Shown here: piece by piece, positions 10,423 to 21,306 of the stretch
Layout of the letters: each line of letters opens with the position of its first letter
Position numbering within the stretch: position 1 is the stretch's first letter
Assembly: GCA_025352165.1 (NCBI GenBank)
Contig: JANXTX010000258.1
Coordinates: forward strand, 1-40,229
Direction: 5' to 3'
Length of the DNA stretch: 40,229 nt
From: Caulobacteraceae bacterium
GTDB taxonomy: Bacteria > Pseudomonadota > Alphaproteobacteria > Caulobacterales > Caulobacteraceae
Notes under the pieces: model-generated
The model's database searches: none
What the model was told of the DNA's origin: nothing
Seen by the model: the letters and a program-made list of their open reading frames with translations, nothing else
Position numbers and translations under genes: made by a program

Positions 10423-11387
10423 CGGTTGGCGAGGGAGAGGTTCGCACCGTCGAACTCACCGGGTCGACCGCTCGCCTCGACCGTGCGCTCGCCGACGCCT
10501 TGCCCGACCTGTCTCGGTCTCGCGTTCAGGCGCTGATGGGTGAGGGGGCCGTTTCCCGCGAAGGGGAGGCGATGACCGACCTCTCCGCCAAAGCGGTGGC
10601 CGGCATTTATCGCATAGCAATCCCCGCGCCACGCCCGGCCGATCCGCGGGCCGAGGAGATCGATCTCACGATCCTCTATGAAGACCCTCACCTCATCGTC
10701 ATCGACAAGGCCGCCGGGATGTCGGCTCACCCCGCGCCGGGCAGCCAGGAGGGAACGCTGGTCAACGCACTGATCCACCATTGCGGGGAAAGCCTCTCAG
10801 GGATTGGCGGCGTCGCGCGACCTGGGATTGTTCATCGGCTGGATAAAAACACCTCCGGCGTGATGGTCGCCGCCAAGACCGACGCCGCCCATCGCGGTCT
10901 GTCGGCCCTGTTCGCCGCGCATGACATCGATCGCGTTTACATCGCGCTTACCCGCGGCGCGCCGTCGCCCGCCGCGGGTACGATCAACACGCAGCTCGGC
11001 CGATCCAGCACGGACCGCAAGAAAATGGCCGTGCTGCGCCAGGGCGGCCGCGACGCGGTGACGCACTACACTGTCGCAAAGCTGTTCGGCTCGTCGGCGC
11101 GGGTCCTGGCGGCGCGCGTCTCCTGCCGTCTGGAAACCGGCCGGACGCACCAGATTCGCGTGCACCTGGCCCACAAGGGCGCACCCTGCCTCGGCGATCC
11201 CACCTACGGCTCGGGACCCGCCGCGCCGGCAGTGCGCGAGGCGATTGTCGCATCCGGTCTGCAACGCCAGGCGCTGCACGCGGCGGTGCTCGGTTTTCGC
11301 CATCCGATTTCCGGCGAGGCCCTGCATTTCGAGACGGGGCCGCCGCGCGACATGTCGGACCTGCAACAGGCTTTAGAGAACCTCTGA
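10419..11387 (+). CDS. RluA family 23S rRNA pseudouridine synthase (RluD-like)
   Basis: S4-like N-terminus '[27 protein letters not shown]' and catalytic '[19 protein letters not shown]', '[28 protein letters not shown]'; ATGA overlap with hisI. Confidence 0.93.
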   Translation: MTVGEGEVRTVELTGSTARLDRALADALPDLSRSRVQALMGEGAVSREGEAMTDLSAKAVAGIYRIAIPAPRPADPRAEEIDLTILYEDPHLIVIDKAAGMSAHPAPGSQEGTLVNALIHHCGESLSGIGGVARPGIVHRLDKNTSGVMVAAKTDAAHRGLSALFAAHDIDRVYIALTRGAPSPAAGTINTQLGRSSTDRKKMAVLRQGGRDAVTHYTVAKLFGSSARVLAARVSCRLETGRTHQIRVHLAHKGAPCLGDPTYGSGPAAPAVREAIVASGLQRQALHAAVLGFRHPISGEALHFETGPPRDMSDLQQALENL

Positions 11388-11516
11388 GCATACCCTTAGA
11401 AAGCGTCGCCCCCACGGGGCCTTAAAGACGCCCGATCATTGACCTATGTTAATGATCCAAACCGGTGGTCTGTGCGTTAAGATGCGAGAACCACCCTCGA
11501 GGGGATCATAGAAATC

Positions 11517-12407
11517 ATGGCCACGGCAAACGCTCTCTCTGTAATGTCGCCCGACAGCGGTCTGTCCCGCTACCTGTCCGAGATCCGCAAGTTCCCGATG
11601 CTTGCCAAGGATGAGGAGTTCATGCTGGCCCAACGCTGGCGGGAACATCAGGATCCGGAAGCGGCCCACCGTCTGGTCACTTCGCACCTGCGCCTCGTGG
11701 CAAAGATCGCCATGGGCTACCGCGGCTATGGCCTGCCGATCGGCGAAGTGATCAGCGAGGGCAATGTCGGCCTGATGCAGGCGGTCAAGAAGTTCGAGCC
11801 CGATCGCGGCTTCCGCCTTGCGACTTACGCGATGTGGTGGATTCGCGCCTCGATCCAGGAATACATCCTGCGTTCCTGGAGCCTGGTGAAAATGGGCACC
11901 ACGGCCGCCCAGAAGAAGCTGTTCTTCAATCTGCGCAAAGCCAAGAGCGAAATCAGCGCCCTGGAAGAAGGCGATATGCACCCCGACCAGGTGCACCAGA
12001 TCGCCACCAAGCTTGGCGTGCTCGACTCTGAAGTCATCTCGATGAATAGGCGTCTTTCGGGTCCCGATGCGTCGCTCAACGCCCCTCTTCGGGTCGATTC
12101 CGAGAACGAGTGGCAGGACTGGCTGGAAGACAAGGAAGCCGTCAGTCAGGAAACCCGTCTGGCCGAGGACGAAGAGAAGTCCTTGCGCATGGGCCTGCTG
12201 CAGGAAGCGATGACCGAATTGACCGACAGGGAACGTCACATCCTGACTGAGCGGCGCCTGAAAGACGAGCCAACCACCCTCGAGGCGCTGGCCGCCCAGT
12301 ACGGTGTCAGCCGTGAACGTGTTCGCCAGATCGAGGTCCGGGGTTTCGAGAAACTGCAAAAGGCCATGCGCGCGGCGGCAATTGAACAGAATATGGTCGC
12401 CGCCTGA
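11517..12407 (+). CDS. rpoH: RNA polymerase sigma factor RpoH (sigma-32)
   Basis: 'YLSEIRKFPMLAKDEEFMLAQRWREHQDPEAAHRLVTSHLRLVAKIAMGYRGYGLPIGEVISEGNVGLMQAVKKFEPDRGFRLATYAMWWIRASIQEYILRSWSLVKMGTTAAQKKLFFNLRK' plus sigma-4 'YGVSRERVRQIEVRGFEKLQ'. Confidence 0.97.
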   Translation: MATANALSVMSPDSGLSRYLSEIRKFPMLAKDEEFMLAQRWREHQDPEAAHRLVTSHLRLVAKIAMGYRGYGLPIGEVISEGNVGLMQAVKKFEPDRGFRLATYAMWWIRASIQEYILRSWSLVKMGTTAAQKKLFFNLRKAKSEISALEEGDMHPDQVHQIATKLGVLDSEVISMNRRLSGPDASLNAPLRVDSENEWQDWLEDKEAVSQETRLAEDEEKSLRMGLLQEAMTELTDRERHILTERRLKDEPTTLEALAAQYGVSRERVRQIEVRGFEKLQKAMRAAAIEQNMVAA

Positions 12408-12420
12408 GCTCTGGCGGCGA

Positions 12421-13710
12421 TCAACCCTGGAACGGGTCGCGCATCATGATGATGTCGTCCCGGTCGGGGCTGGTTGAAACCACCACCGCCTGAGCGCTGA
12501 TCAGTTCCTCAATGCGGCGGACGTATTTCACCGCGGCCGCCGGCAGGTCGCGCCAGGACCTTGCGCCTTTGGTGCTTTCGCTCCAGCCGTCGATCTCCTC
12601 ATAGATCGGTTCCAGGGCTGCCTGATCGCGTACGCCGGCGGGGAGGTAGTCCAGGACCCTGTCACCCAGCCGGTAGCCCGTGCAGATCTTCAGCGTCTCG
12701 AAACCGTCAAGAACATCGAGCTTGGTCAGCACGATGCCCTCGATACCGCTGACGACGACCGACTGCCGCACGAGCGCCGCGTCGAACCAGCCGCAGCGTC
12801 GCTTGCGACCCGTCACCGTCCCGAACTCAGCGCCCCGCACGCCAAGGCGCTCGCCGATTTCGTCGGTAAGTTCTGTTGGGAAGGGGCCCTCGCCAACCCT
12901 GGTGGTGTAGGCCTTGACGATACCCAGGACATATCCGCCCGCGCCGGGGCCGGACCCCGACCCGGCGCCTGCCTGACCGGCGACCGTGTTGGATGATGTC
13001 ACAAACGGATAGGTGCCATGGTCCACGTCGAGCATCGCCGCCTGCGCACCCTCGAACAGCACCCGCCGACCATCCTTTACCGCCTGGTCCAGCACCCGCC
13101 ACGCCGGCTGCACGAACGGACCCACCTTGGGCGCGATGTCATGCAGCAAGGTCAGCAGATCCTCAGCGGTCACCTCTTTCAGGCCAAGGCCTCTACGGAG
13201 CGGGCCGTGGTGAGCCAGCAGGCGTTCGATCTTGCCTTGCAGCGCCTGTTCGTCAGAGAGGTCGCAGAAACGGATCGCCCGGCGCCCGACCTTATCCTCG
13301 TAGGCGGGTCCGATGCCTCGGCCGGTGGTGCCGATCTTGTTGGCGCCGGCGTGAGCCTCGCGGGCAGCGTCGAGGTCTCGATGCAAAGGCAGAACAAGGC
13401 AGGCATTGTCCGCGAGCACCAGCCCGCTGGGAGTAATATTAAGGCCTTGGGCGCGGACACGCTCGATCTCATCGAGCAGTGACCATGGGTCGACCACCAC
13501 GCCGTTGCCGATAATCGACAGCTTGCCCTGGACGACGCCAGAAGGCAGCAGTGAAAATTTGTAGACGCTATTGCCCACTACGATGGTGTGGCCGGCGTTG
13601 TTGCCGCCCTGGAAGCGGACGACGACGTCCGCCCGATTGGCCAGCCAATCGATGACCTTGCCCTTGCCCTCGTCGCCCCATTGAGCGCCGATCACTGTAA
13701 CATTCGCCAA
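12421..13710 (-). CDS. purA: adenylosuccinate synthase
   Basis: '[45 protein letters not shown]', '[21 protein letters not shown]', '[27 protein letters not shown]'. Confidence 0.98.
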   Translation of the reverse strand: MANVTVIGAQWGDEGKGKVIDWLANRADVVVRFQGGNNAGHTIVVGNSVYKFSLLPSGVVQGKLSIIGNGVVVDPWSLLDEIERVRAQGLNITPSGLVLADNACLVLPLHRDLDAAREAHAGANKIGTTGRGIGPAYEDKVGRRAIRFCDLSDEQALQGKIERLLAHHGPLRRGLGLKEVTAEDLLTLLHDIAPKVGPFVQPAWRVLDQAVKDGRRVLFEGAQAAMLDVDHGTYPFVTSSNTVAGQAGAGSGSGPGAGGYVLGIVKAYTTRVGEGPFPTELTDEIGERLGVRGAEFGTVTGRKRRCGWFDAALVRQSVVVSGIEGIVLTKLDVLDGFETLKICTGYRLGDRVLDYLPAGVRDQAALEPIYEEIDGWSESTKGARSWRDLPAAAVKYVRRIEELISAQAVVVSTSPDRDDIIMMRDPFQG

Positions 13711-13998
13711 AGCTTCCGCCTCCCGCGCCGCTGCGTGGAAAGGCGCTCAGACTGTTCGTGGGCGGCCTTTCCGGGGCCGTTTAGCGTGGAAATCGTCGAC
13801 GCGATACCTGTCGCTGAAACCTTTCACCGCCGTGTCAGGGCCCGGCCGATGCTGAGGGGGGGAAGGAGGACCGGCCGGGCCCCTTTGGCGACATATGACG
13901 AAGTTCGTCGCCGCCACCTTGACTATGGGCTCTACATTGGGGAAAATCAATCTTGGTCTTTGGTTTATCCGCGCCCCCTGGGGCTCGAAGGACATCCA

Positions 13999-15213
13999 TT
14001 AGAGCGTGAAGTCGTCGCCCAGCGCCGCCTCCGCCATCGCGCAATGCATCGCGATGCCCCGGGCGAGGACATCTTCGTTCAGCACCATCCTGTTGGAGTG
14101 CAGCGCGCAGCAGGTGCGGTAGTCGCCGCCCTCCGGAGCCGCGCCAAGAAACGCCATGGCGCCGGGGACCTTCTGCAGTACGTAGGAAAAATCCTCGGCT
14201 CCCATCATCGGATGGGACATGGTGACCCAGCCGCTCTCGCCGAACAGCGACCTTGCCGTGCGCTCTGCGAGATCGACGATCCTTCCGTCGCAGACGGTGA
14301 CCGGGAAACCGTGTTCGATTTCCACCTCCGCCCTGGCGCCATGCGCCTGCGCGATGTGTTCGGCAACATTGCGGATACCTTCATGGGCGATCGCGCGCGT
14401 GCGCTCCGACAGGGTGCGCAGCGTGCCCCACAGTCGGGCATCTTCCGGAATCACGTTATCGGTCGTTCCGGCCTCGATTCGGGCGATGGTGATCACGGCC
14501 GGGTCGAATACCGACACCCGGCGGGTAATCATCGTCTGCAAAGCCGTGACGATCTCACAGGCGATCGGGGTGGGATCGAGGGAGTCATGCGGCATCGAGG
14601 CGTGGCCGCCGCGACCGATCACGCGAATGCGCAGCTTGTCCGACGACGCCAGCAGCGGACCGACGCGCCCGGCAAAGGTCCCGGCGGGCATATTGGGCGA
14701 TATGTGCAATGCGAAGGCGACGTCTGGCAGTGGGTCCAGCAACGCATCGTCGAGCATGAACCTCGCTCCATGCCAGCCCTCTTCGCCCGGCTGGAACATG
14801 AACATCACCGTGCCGGCCAGCCGATCGCGATTCGCGCAAAGCGCTCGCGCCGCGCCGACGAGCATGGCGACATGGGTGTCGTGGCCACAGGCGTGCATCG
14901 CCCCCCTGGTCAAAGAGGTGAATTCGAGGCCGGTGTCCTCGATCAGCGGCAGTGCGTCCATGTCGCCCCGCAGCAGCACGGTTCGCCCGTTGGCGGGGCC
15001 GCGAAGAATCGCCACCAGACCGCTGGTCGACGGTCCTTCGCGAATCTCCAGCGGCAGACCAGCAAGCGCGGCTTTCACCTTGGCTGTCGTCAGCGGCAGG
15101 TCCAGACCCAGTTCCGGCTCCGCGTGGATGGCGCGCCGCAGCGCGATAGCGTCCGGCAGCAGGGCCTCTCCGGCCGCGATCCAGCTGTCAGCGTCCAGAT
15201 TTACCGCGTTCAT
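13999..15213 (-). CDS. M20 family amidohydrolase (hippurate hydrolase-like)
   Basis: 'RRAIHAEPELGLDLPLTTAKVKAALAGLPLEIREGPSTSGLVAILRG', 'HACGHDTHVAMLVGAARAL', 'FMFQPGEEGWHGARFML', 'MMGAEDFSYVLQKVPGAMAFLG'. Confidence 0.94.
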   Translation of the reverse strand: MNAVNLDADSWIAAGEALLPDAIALRRAIHAEPELGLDLPLTTAKVKAALAGLPLEIREGPSTSGLVAILRGPANGRTVLLRGDMDALPLIEDTGLEFTSLTRGAMHACGHDTHVAMLVGAARALCANRDRLAGTVMFMFQPGEEGWHGARFMLDDALLDPLPDVAFALHISPNMPAGTFAGRVGPLLASSDKLRIRVIGRGGHASMPHDSLDPTPIACEIVTALQTMITRRVSVFDPAVITIARIEAGTTDNVIPEDARLWGTLRTLSERTRAIAHEGIRNVAEHIAQAHGARAEVEIEHGFPVTVCDGRIVDLAERTARSLFGESGWVTMSHPMMGAEDFSYVLQKVPGAMAFLGAAPEGGDYRTCCALHSNRMVLNEDVLARGIAMHCAMAEAALGDDFTL

Positions 15214-15320
15214 CTCATGGGCCTCACAAGTGCGGATCGCACCAGTCTGTGCGTAACAGGAACTCCGCGTCTAGTGGAGAGCTTCCCACCGGCCGCATTC
15301 TGCGTTGTAGAAGGGGGCCT

Positions 15321-15737
15321 ATGCACCGTCCACGATTCCATCTTGCTTTTCCAGTGCGCGATCTCGGCGAGGCTCGCCGGTTTTACGGTGACCTGCTTGG
15401 CTGCGCGGAAGGGCGATCCGCGCCCGACTGGATCGACTTTGATTTTTACGGCCACCAGATTGTCGCGCATCTTGCGCCTCCGGTTGCCGGTTCGCTCACC
15501 AATCAGGTCGATGGTGAACAGGTCCCGGTACGCCATTTCGGAGTCATTCTGCAGCCGGATGCGTGGCGGCGGCTCGCTACAAATCTGCAACAGGCCAGCG
15601 CTACTTTCCTGATTCCGCCAACGACGCGTTTTGAGGGTGAGCCGGGCGAACAATCCACGTTTTTCATCGTTGATCCGTCGGGCAATGCCCTGGAGTTCAA
15701 GGCCTTCCGCGACGACGCCATGGTGTTTGCCAAATGA
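15321..15737 (+). CDS. VOC family (glyoxalase/dioxygenase-like) protein
   Basis: 'RFHLAFPVRDLGEARRFYGDLLGCAEGRSAPDWIDFDFYGHQIVAHL' and 'STFFIVDPSGNALEFKAF'; ATG at 15321 in frame of ORF 15249..15737. Confidence 0.9.
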   Translation: MHRPRFHLAFPVRDLGEARRFYGDLLGCAEGRSAPDWIDFDFYGHQIVAHLAPPVAGSLTNQVDGEQVPVRHFGVILQPDAWRRLATNLQQASATFLIPPTTRFEGEPGEQSTFFIVDPSGNALEFKAFRDDAMVFAK

Positions 15738-16711
15738 TTATCACCCTTGCCGATATCGAGACGGCTGCCCGTAGGATCGCCGGCCAGGCTATCGTTACGC
15801 CCTTGCTGGAGAGCGCGGCGCTCAGTGAACGTCTCGGCGGCCGCGTGTTGATCAAGCCTGAAACGCTGCAGCGTGTCGGCGCCTTCAAGTTTCGCGGCGC
15901 ATACAACCGTCTTGTGCAGATGACGCCGGAGGAGCGCGTCGGCGGCGTGGTGGCCTTCTCGTCCGGAAACCACGCTCAGGGTGTGGCGCTGGCGGCGAAG
16001 ATCCTTGGCATGCCCGCGATGATCGTCATTCCGAGCGACGCCCCGCGCATCAAGGTCGAGGCAACCCGCGGCTTCGGGGCGGAAATCCGCTTCTACGATC
16101 GCGCCACCGACGACCGTGAGGCGATTTCCCGCGAACTTGCGCGTGAGCGAAACGCGGTCATCGTACCTGCATTTAATGATCCGCACATCATAGCGGGGCA
16201 GGGGACCGTCGGGTTGGAAATCGCCGAACAGGCGCGGACGGCGGGGATCGATGTCGACCTCCTTGTGGGTCCAGTTGGTGGTGGGGGCCTGATGTCGGGC
16301 GCCTCGATTGCCATGCAGGCGCACTATCCGGCGTTGGCGGCCTTCGGCGTTGAGCCAATTGGTTTCGACGATGCCAGGCTCTCCCTGTTGGCCGGCGTCA
16401 GGCAGCCCGCGCCCCCCGCGCCGCGATCACTCTGCGACGCGCTCGAGGCGCCGATGCTTGGCGACCTGACCTTCCCGATCCTGCGGGAGACCCTGTCCGG
16501 CGTGCTGACGGTGAGCGACGCCGAGGTTGCCGAAGCCATGCGATTTGCCTTCAACCACCTCAAGCTGGTGGTCGAGCCCGGCGGCTCGGTCGCTCTGGCC
16601 GCGCTTCTGGCGGGAAAGCTGCAGCTCAGCGGACGTACCGCCGCGATCATACTGTCGGGCGGCAACGTGGACCCCGGCCTGTTCCAGAGTGTGCTGGGAG
16701 GCGAATTCTAG
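15734..16711 (+). CDS. threonine/serine dehydratase (PLP-dependent)
   Basis: 'VGAFKFRGAYNRL', 'VVAFSSGNHAQGVALAAKILGMPAMIVIPSDAPRIKVEATRGFGAEI', 'VGPVGGGGLMSG'; ATGA overlap with VOC gene. Confidence 0.95.
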   Translation: MIITLADIETAARRIAGQAIVTPLLESAALSERLGGRVLIKPETLQRVGAFKFRGAYNRLVQMTPEERVGGVVAFSSGNHAQGVALAAKILGMPAMIVIPSDAPRIKVEATRGFGAEIRFYDRATDDREAISRELARERNAVIVPAFNDPHIIAGQGTVGLEIAEQARTAGIDVDLLVGPVGGGGLMSGASIAMQAHYPALAAFGVEPIGFDDARLSLLAGVRQPAPPAPRSLCDALEAPMLGDLTFPILRETLSGVLTVSDAEVAEAMRFAFNHLKLVVEPGGSVALAALLAGKLQLSGRTAAIILSGGNVDPGLFQSVLGGEF

Positions 16712-16823
16712 CGGAATGATAACTGGCCTTCCCGTTGACGCGTTCACACTTGCAACGTCCGCTGCTGGACGAAAATCCAAGGACTGGAGTCGGCCCTTGT
16801 GAGACCTTCGCGGGCTCCGCTGT

Positions 16824-17090
16824 TCACTTCCAATCTGCAGTCTCGATGACGTCAAGTTCCCTCAGGAGCCTTGGGCCGCCGCCGTGCATCTCACCTTTGG
16901 GATAGGAAAGTTCCCAAAGCCTTCCGTCGGTCCGCCGACGAAACAGCACTCGCCAGCCACCATCCGTCTCGCTGACCCTATCGAGTTCGTCATTCAGCAT
17001 GCGCTCGATCTCAATGGCGTCGCCATTCGCCTCGACGCGCGTCCCTTGCAGCACCCATGTTTCGTGTAAGCGACGCACCAGGACCTCCAT
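16824..17090 (-). CDS. small protein resembling Imm27-type immunity proteins
   Basis: 88 aa; 'WRVLFRRRTDGRLWELSYPKGEMHGGGPRLLREL' resembles the W-E-L-x-Y-P...HGGGP motif I associate with Imm27; from memory, not searched. Confidence 0.55.
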   Translation of the reverse strand: MEVLVRRLHETWVLQGTRVEANGDAIEIERMLNDELDRVSETDGGWRVLFRRRTDGRLWELSYPKGEMHGGGPRLLRELDVIETADWK

Positions 17091-17214
17091 CCTCGGCTAG
17101 TTTGCACCCTAGAAGTGCGCAGACGCCAACGGCGAATTTCCACCCAACTCTGAAATTCCGAAGTTCCGCTCGTCGACGCGCCGCCAGCAGGCGCCGAGGG
17201 TCACGACCTCATTT

Positions 17215-18047
17215 TCAGGGTCTGCGGAACGCGGTGGGCGGTCCCCCGTCGGCCGTTTCGATTCGCTCGACCGCCTGGGCCAGTGGCTCGATGACCACCG
17301 CCATATGGTGGCCATTGGCGTGGATCAGGCGGTCGCTGTCCAGCATCATGCCGACATGCCCGCGCCAGAATACCAGGTCGTTGCGTCGCAGGTCGCCCGG
17401 GCCGGTCGCTCTTCCCAGAGCGGCCTGGAAGTCTGTGTCGCGTGGGCAGGCGCGTCCGCAGGCGTAGAGCGCCTGCTGGATCAGCCCAGAGCAATCCAGT
17501 CCCAGGCTGTCGCGTCCGCCCCAAAGATAGGGCGCGCCGAGATACCGTTCGGCGACATCGGCCGGATCGTCTTCGAAGATACCGACAGGCGCGAGATGGG
17601 ATGGGGCGATCCAGCCGATATCGGCGGCCAGCACGAGGTTTTCACGTTCTTCGACAACCGTCACCAGGGCGTTGAGGCTTAGTGGCCCGCTGAACGCCGA
17701 TTTGACCGATGGTTCGCCAAAGGCGAAGGTCCGTATCGCGCTGACGCGGTGGGTGGGCGCCGCCAGTTCGGACGACAGGCAAGCCTCGGCCACCCAGCCG
17801 ACATAGCCGTCCCGCCGCGCCTGCCCCCAGGCATGGCCGTCGATCGACTCGAGCCGGTCGAACACCTCGCCGAACAACAACTGGTCGACCTGCTCTGACC
17901 GGGCTGTCGGCCCATTCCGGATGGAGGCCGAGGGCTGCACAACCCGCATCGAGACGGGTTCGACGAACTGCCCGGCGCGAACCAGCCCTTCCAGCGCCGC
18001 CGACGCCAGATCCTGGCGCGCCAATGTGATCCTCGGATCATAGCCGG

Positions 18048-18051
<4 letters not shown>
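17215..18051 (-). CDS. C40 (NlpC/P60) family peptidase with SH3-like N-terminus
   Basis: 'YLGAPYLWGGRDSLGLDCSGLIQQALYACGRACPRDTDFQAALG' and 'GDLRRNDLVFWRGHVGMMLDSDRLIHANGHHMAVVIEPL'. GTG at 18051 overlaps the upstream TGA (GTGA). Confidence 0.92.
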
Positions 18052-19439
<1,388 letters not shown>

Positions 19440-19753
19440 GGATGGTAGGGCGCCAGTGATTGAGAGGATGTTAGATGGGTTGATTTTGGATTGTTATCCT
19501 GACCGGGGCAAACACAAAGCCTGAAACGGCTGGCCGACAAGGAATGTCTGAATCTCGGCTGACGAACCGGGCCGCGCTTAACGGGCTATCCGGTCCAGGA
19601 GCCCGAATCGTTGAACGGATGGGGAAACAATGTATAGCTCGCTGACTCGTTTCACTGGAACGAGGGACCCCGCGTTGCCGTCGGCGGCGTGGGCTATGAA
19701 CAGTTTGGCCTCCCGGTCATTCCACATGACAATGGGAAACGAAGGGAACTGAC

Positions 19754-20962
19754 ATGAAGATGAAATTATTGGCCGGAGCGGCAGTCGCAACGGTCCTCGC
19801 GGCAACGGGCGCCGGCGCCCAGGTGCTCGGCTGGTATGGCGCCATCGACATCGGCGGTCACAAGACTCCGGCGATGACCGATACTTTCGATCCGCCTGTC
19901 GCCCAGGGGTTTCTCAATTCGCCAGGTCTCGTCGTCAGGACAAACCAGATCGACTACACGGGCTTTGCGCGTCTCGGTTATCGCTTCACGCCGAATATCC
20001 GGGTTGAAATCGAAGGCGGCTATCGCCACGCCGGACTGAAGTCCGTCAATGATCCGCCTGGGGCGCCGGTCGATCTGCAACTATGCAATCAGAACAGCGC
20101 GGTTGGATCCTGCAATTCACCCGAAGGCACGGTAAACGCGTGGACCGGGATGGCAAACGTCCTGTTCGATGTTCTGCCGACTTCGCGGATCGATCCGTTC
20201 ATTGGCGCCGGCCTTGGAGCGATGCACGTCAAGGTTCGCGCTGACGGGACGCTTGAAAGCTCGACGGCCGGCTTTTCCGGGTCCGTGCATGGCAACGTCG
20301 ACGATGGCGGCACCAAGTTCGCCTATCAGGGTATCGCCGGCCTTTCTTACCAGGCCAGCGAGCGCCTCAATATCGACCTGACCTATCGCTATCTGAGCGG
20401 ATCACGAATCAAATTCCTTGCGGTGGACCAGACCGATCAGATCGGCGCGTCGCTTAGCGGCCGCTATCAGGACCATTCGGTGACTCTGGGAATTCGGTAC
20501 GCGTTCGCGGCTCCTCCGCCTCCCCCGCCGCCGCCTCCCCCGCCTCCCCCGCCACCGCCGCCTCCCCCGCCACCGCCGCCTCCTCCGGCCCCGCCTCCGC
20601 CGCCGCCTCCGGCGCCGGTGGTCTTTGAGCCGCGCGACTATGTGATCTATTTCCCCTGGGATCAGTACGTGATCACGCCGGAAGCGCAGTCGGTTCTGCA
20701 GGATGCGGCCAAGTACTCGGCTGACGGTCACGCGACCAAGGAAACGGTCGTCGGCTACACCGACACCTCCGGTTCGGTGGCGTACAATATGCGTCTGTCG
20801 GAACGCCGGGCGAAAGCCACGGCCGATGGTCTGGTTGCGCTGGGCGTGCCGCAGGGCAACCTCGACGTCAGCTGGAAGGGCAAGTCCGATCCGGCGGTTG
20901 CGACCGGCGATGGTGTCAGGGAACCCCTCAACCGTCGCGCCACGATCCACGTCGCTTTCTGA
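19754..20962 (+). CDS. outer membrane beta-barrel protein with C-terminal OmpA domain
   Basis: Signal 'MKMKLLAGAAVATVLAATGAGAQ', OmpA-type barrel, polyproline linker, then 'YVIYFPWDQYVITPEAQSVLQDAAKY...GYTDTSGSVAYNMRLSERRAKATADGLVALGV...NRRATIHV'. Confidence 0.95.
   Translation: MKMKLLAGAAVATVLAATGAGAQVLGWYGAIDIGGHKTPAMTDTFDPPVAQGFLNSPGLVVRTNQIDYTGFARLGYRFTPNIRVEIEGGYRHAGLKSVNDPPGAPVDLQLCNQNSAVGSCNSPEGTVNAWTGMANVLFDVLPTSRIDPFIGAGLGAMHVKVRADGTLESSTAGFSGSVHGNVDDGGTKFAYQGIAGLSYQASERLNIDLTYRYLSGSRIKFLAVDQTDQIGASLSGRYQDHSVTLGIRYAFAAPPPPPPPPPPPPPPPPPPPPPPPPPAPPPPPPPAPVVFEPRDYVIYFPWDQYVITPEAQSVLQDAAKYSADGHATKETVVGYTDTSGSVAYNMRLSERRAKATADGLVALGVPQGNLDVSWKGKSDPAVATGDGVREPLNRRATIHVAF
20513..20617 (+). 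repeat. polyproline-coding low-complexity tract
   Basis: 25 consecutive Pro codons (20513-20587), Ala, 7 Pro, Ala, Pro. Confidence 0.9.
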
Positions 20963-20992
20963 TCGCGACCTGACATCGACTGATAAATGCGG

Positions 20993-21024
20993 GAGCCCGG
21001 CCGAAAGGCCGGGCTCTTTGCGTT
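20993..21024 (+). terminator. Rho-independent-like terminator of the OmpA-family gene
   Basis: gagcccggcc-gaaa-ggccgggctc (10-bp perfect stem, GAAA loop) followed by tttgcgttt. Confidence 0.85.
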
Positions 21025-21199
21025 TGTGCGGCCAGTTGCCAATTCGGGTCGACGCGTGATCACAGTCTCGTGATCAACTGGCTTCGCGGTCCGCGCAAAG
21101 CCTTGAATGCACTGATCTCCGGCCGACTTATTAACACTTCATTTACGAAAAAAACCCGTCCACGCCCCTTACGGCCGTTGACGGTCGATAAACCATATG

Positions 21200-21246
21200 A
21201 CCCCATATAGTGGGCTTCGGGCGCTTCGGCCCACTATATGTAGCCG
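21200..21246 (+). promoter_or_regulatory. tandem NrdR-box-like sites upstream of nrdA
   Basis: accccatatagtgggc (21200-21215) and ccactatatgtagccg (21231-21246), starts 31 nt apart; each about 11/16 to the NrdR-type pattern acaCwAtATaTwGtgt. Confidence 0.7.
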
Positions 21247-21306
21247 CTGATGAAGGCATGACCGACATCCAGCGGCTCGCGCTCAAGGGGTTTGAGGGAT
21301 TACGCA

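Noticed and set aside
13588-15612. 674-aa plus-strand ORF across purA and the M20 amidohydrolase
   Set aside because: Antisense to two strongly supported genes; low-complexity, Arg/His/Gln-rich translation typical of GC-rich shadow ORFs; no recognisable domain.
20513-20617. Possible CRISPR or tandem repeat array
   Set aside because: In-frame CCN codons for proline with no repeat-spacer structure.
20402-20950. Minus-strand Arg-rich ORF over the polyproline tract
   Set aside because: The RRRRRGRR translation is the reverse complement of CCN repeats, not a real basic protein.
21178-21209. Sigma-70 promoter upstream of nrdA (ttgacg with catata)
   Set aside because: Spacer to any plausible -10 is about 20 nt or 10-12 nt, not near 17; insufficient support.
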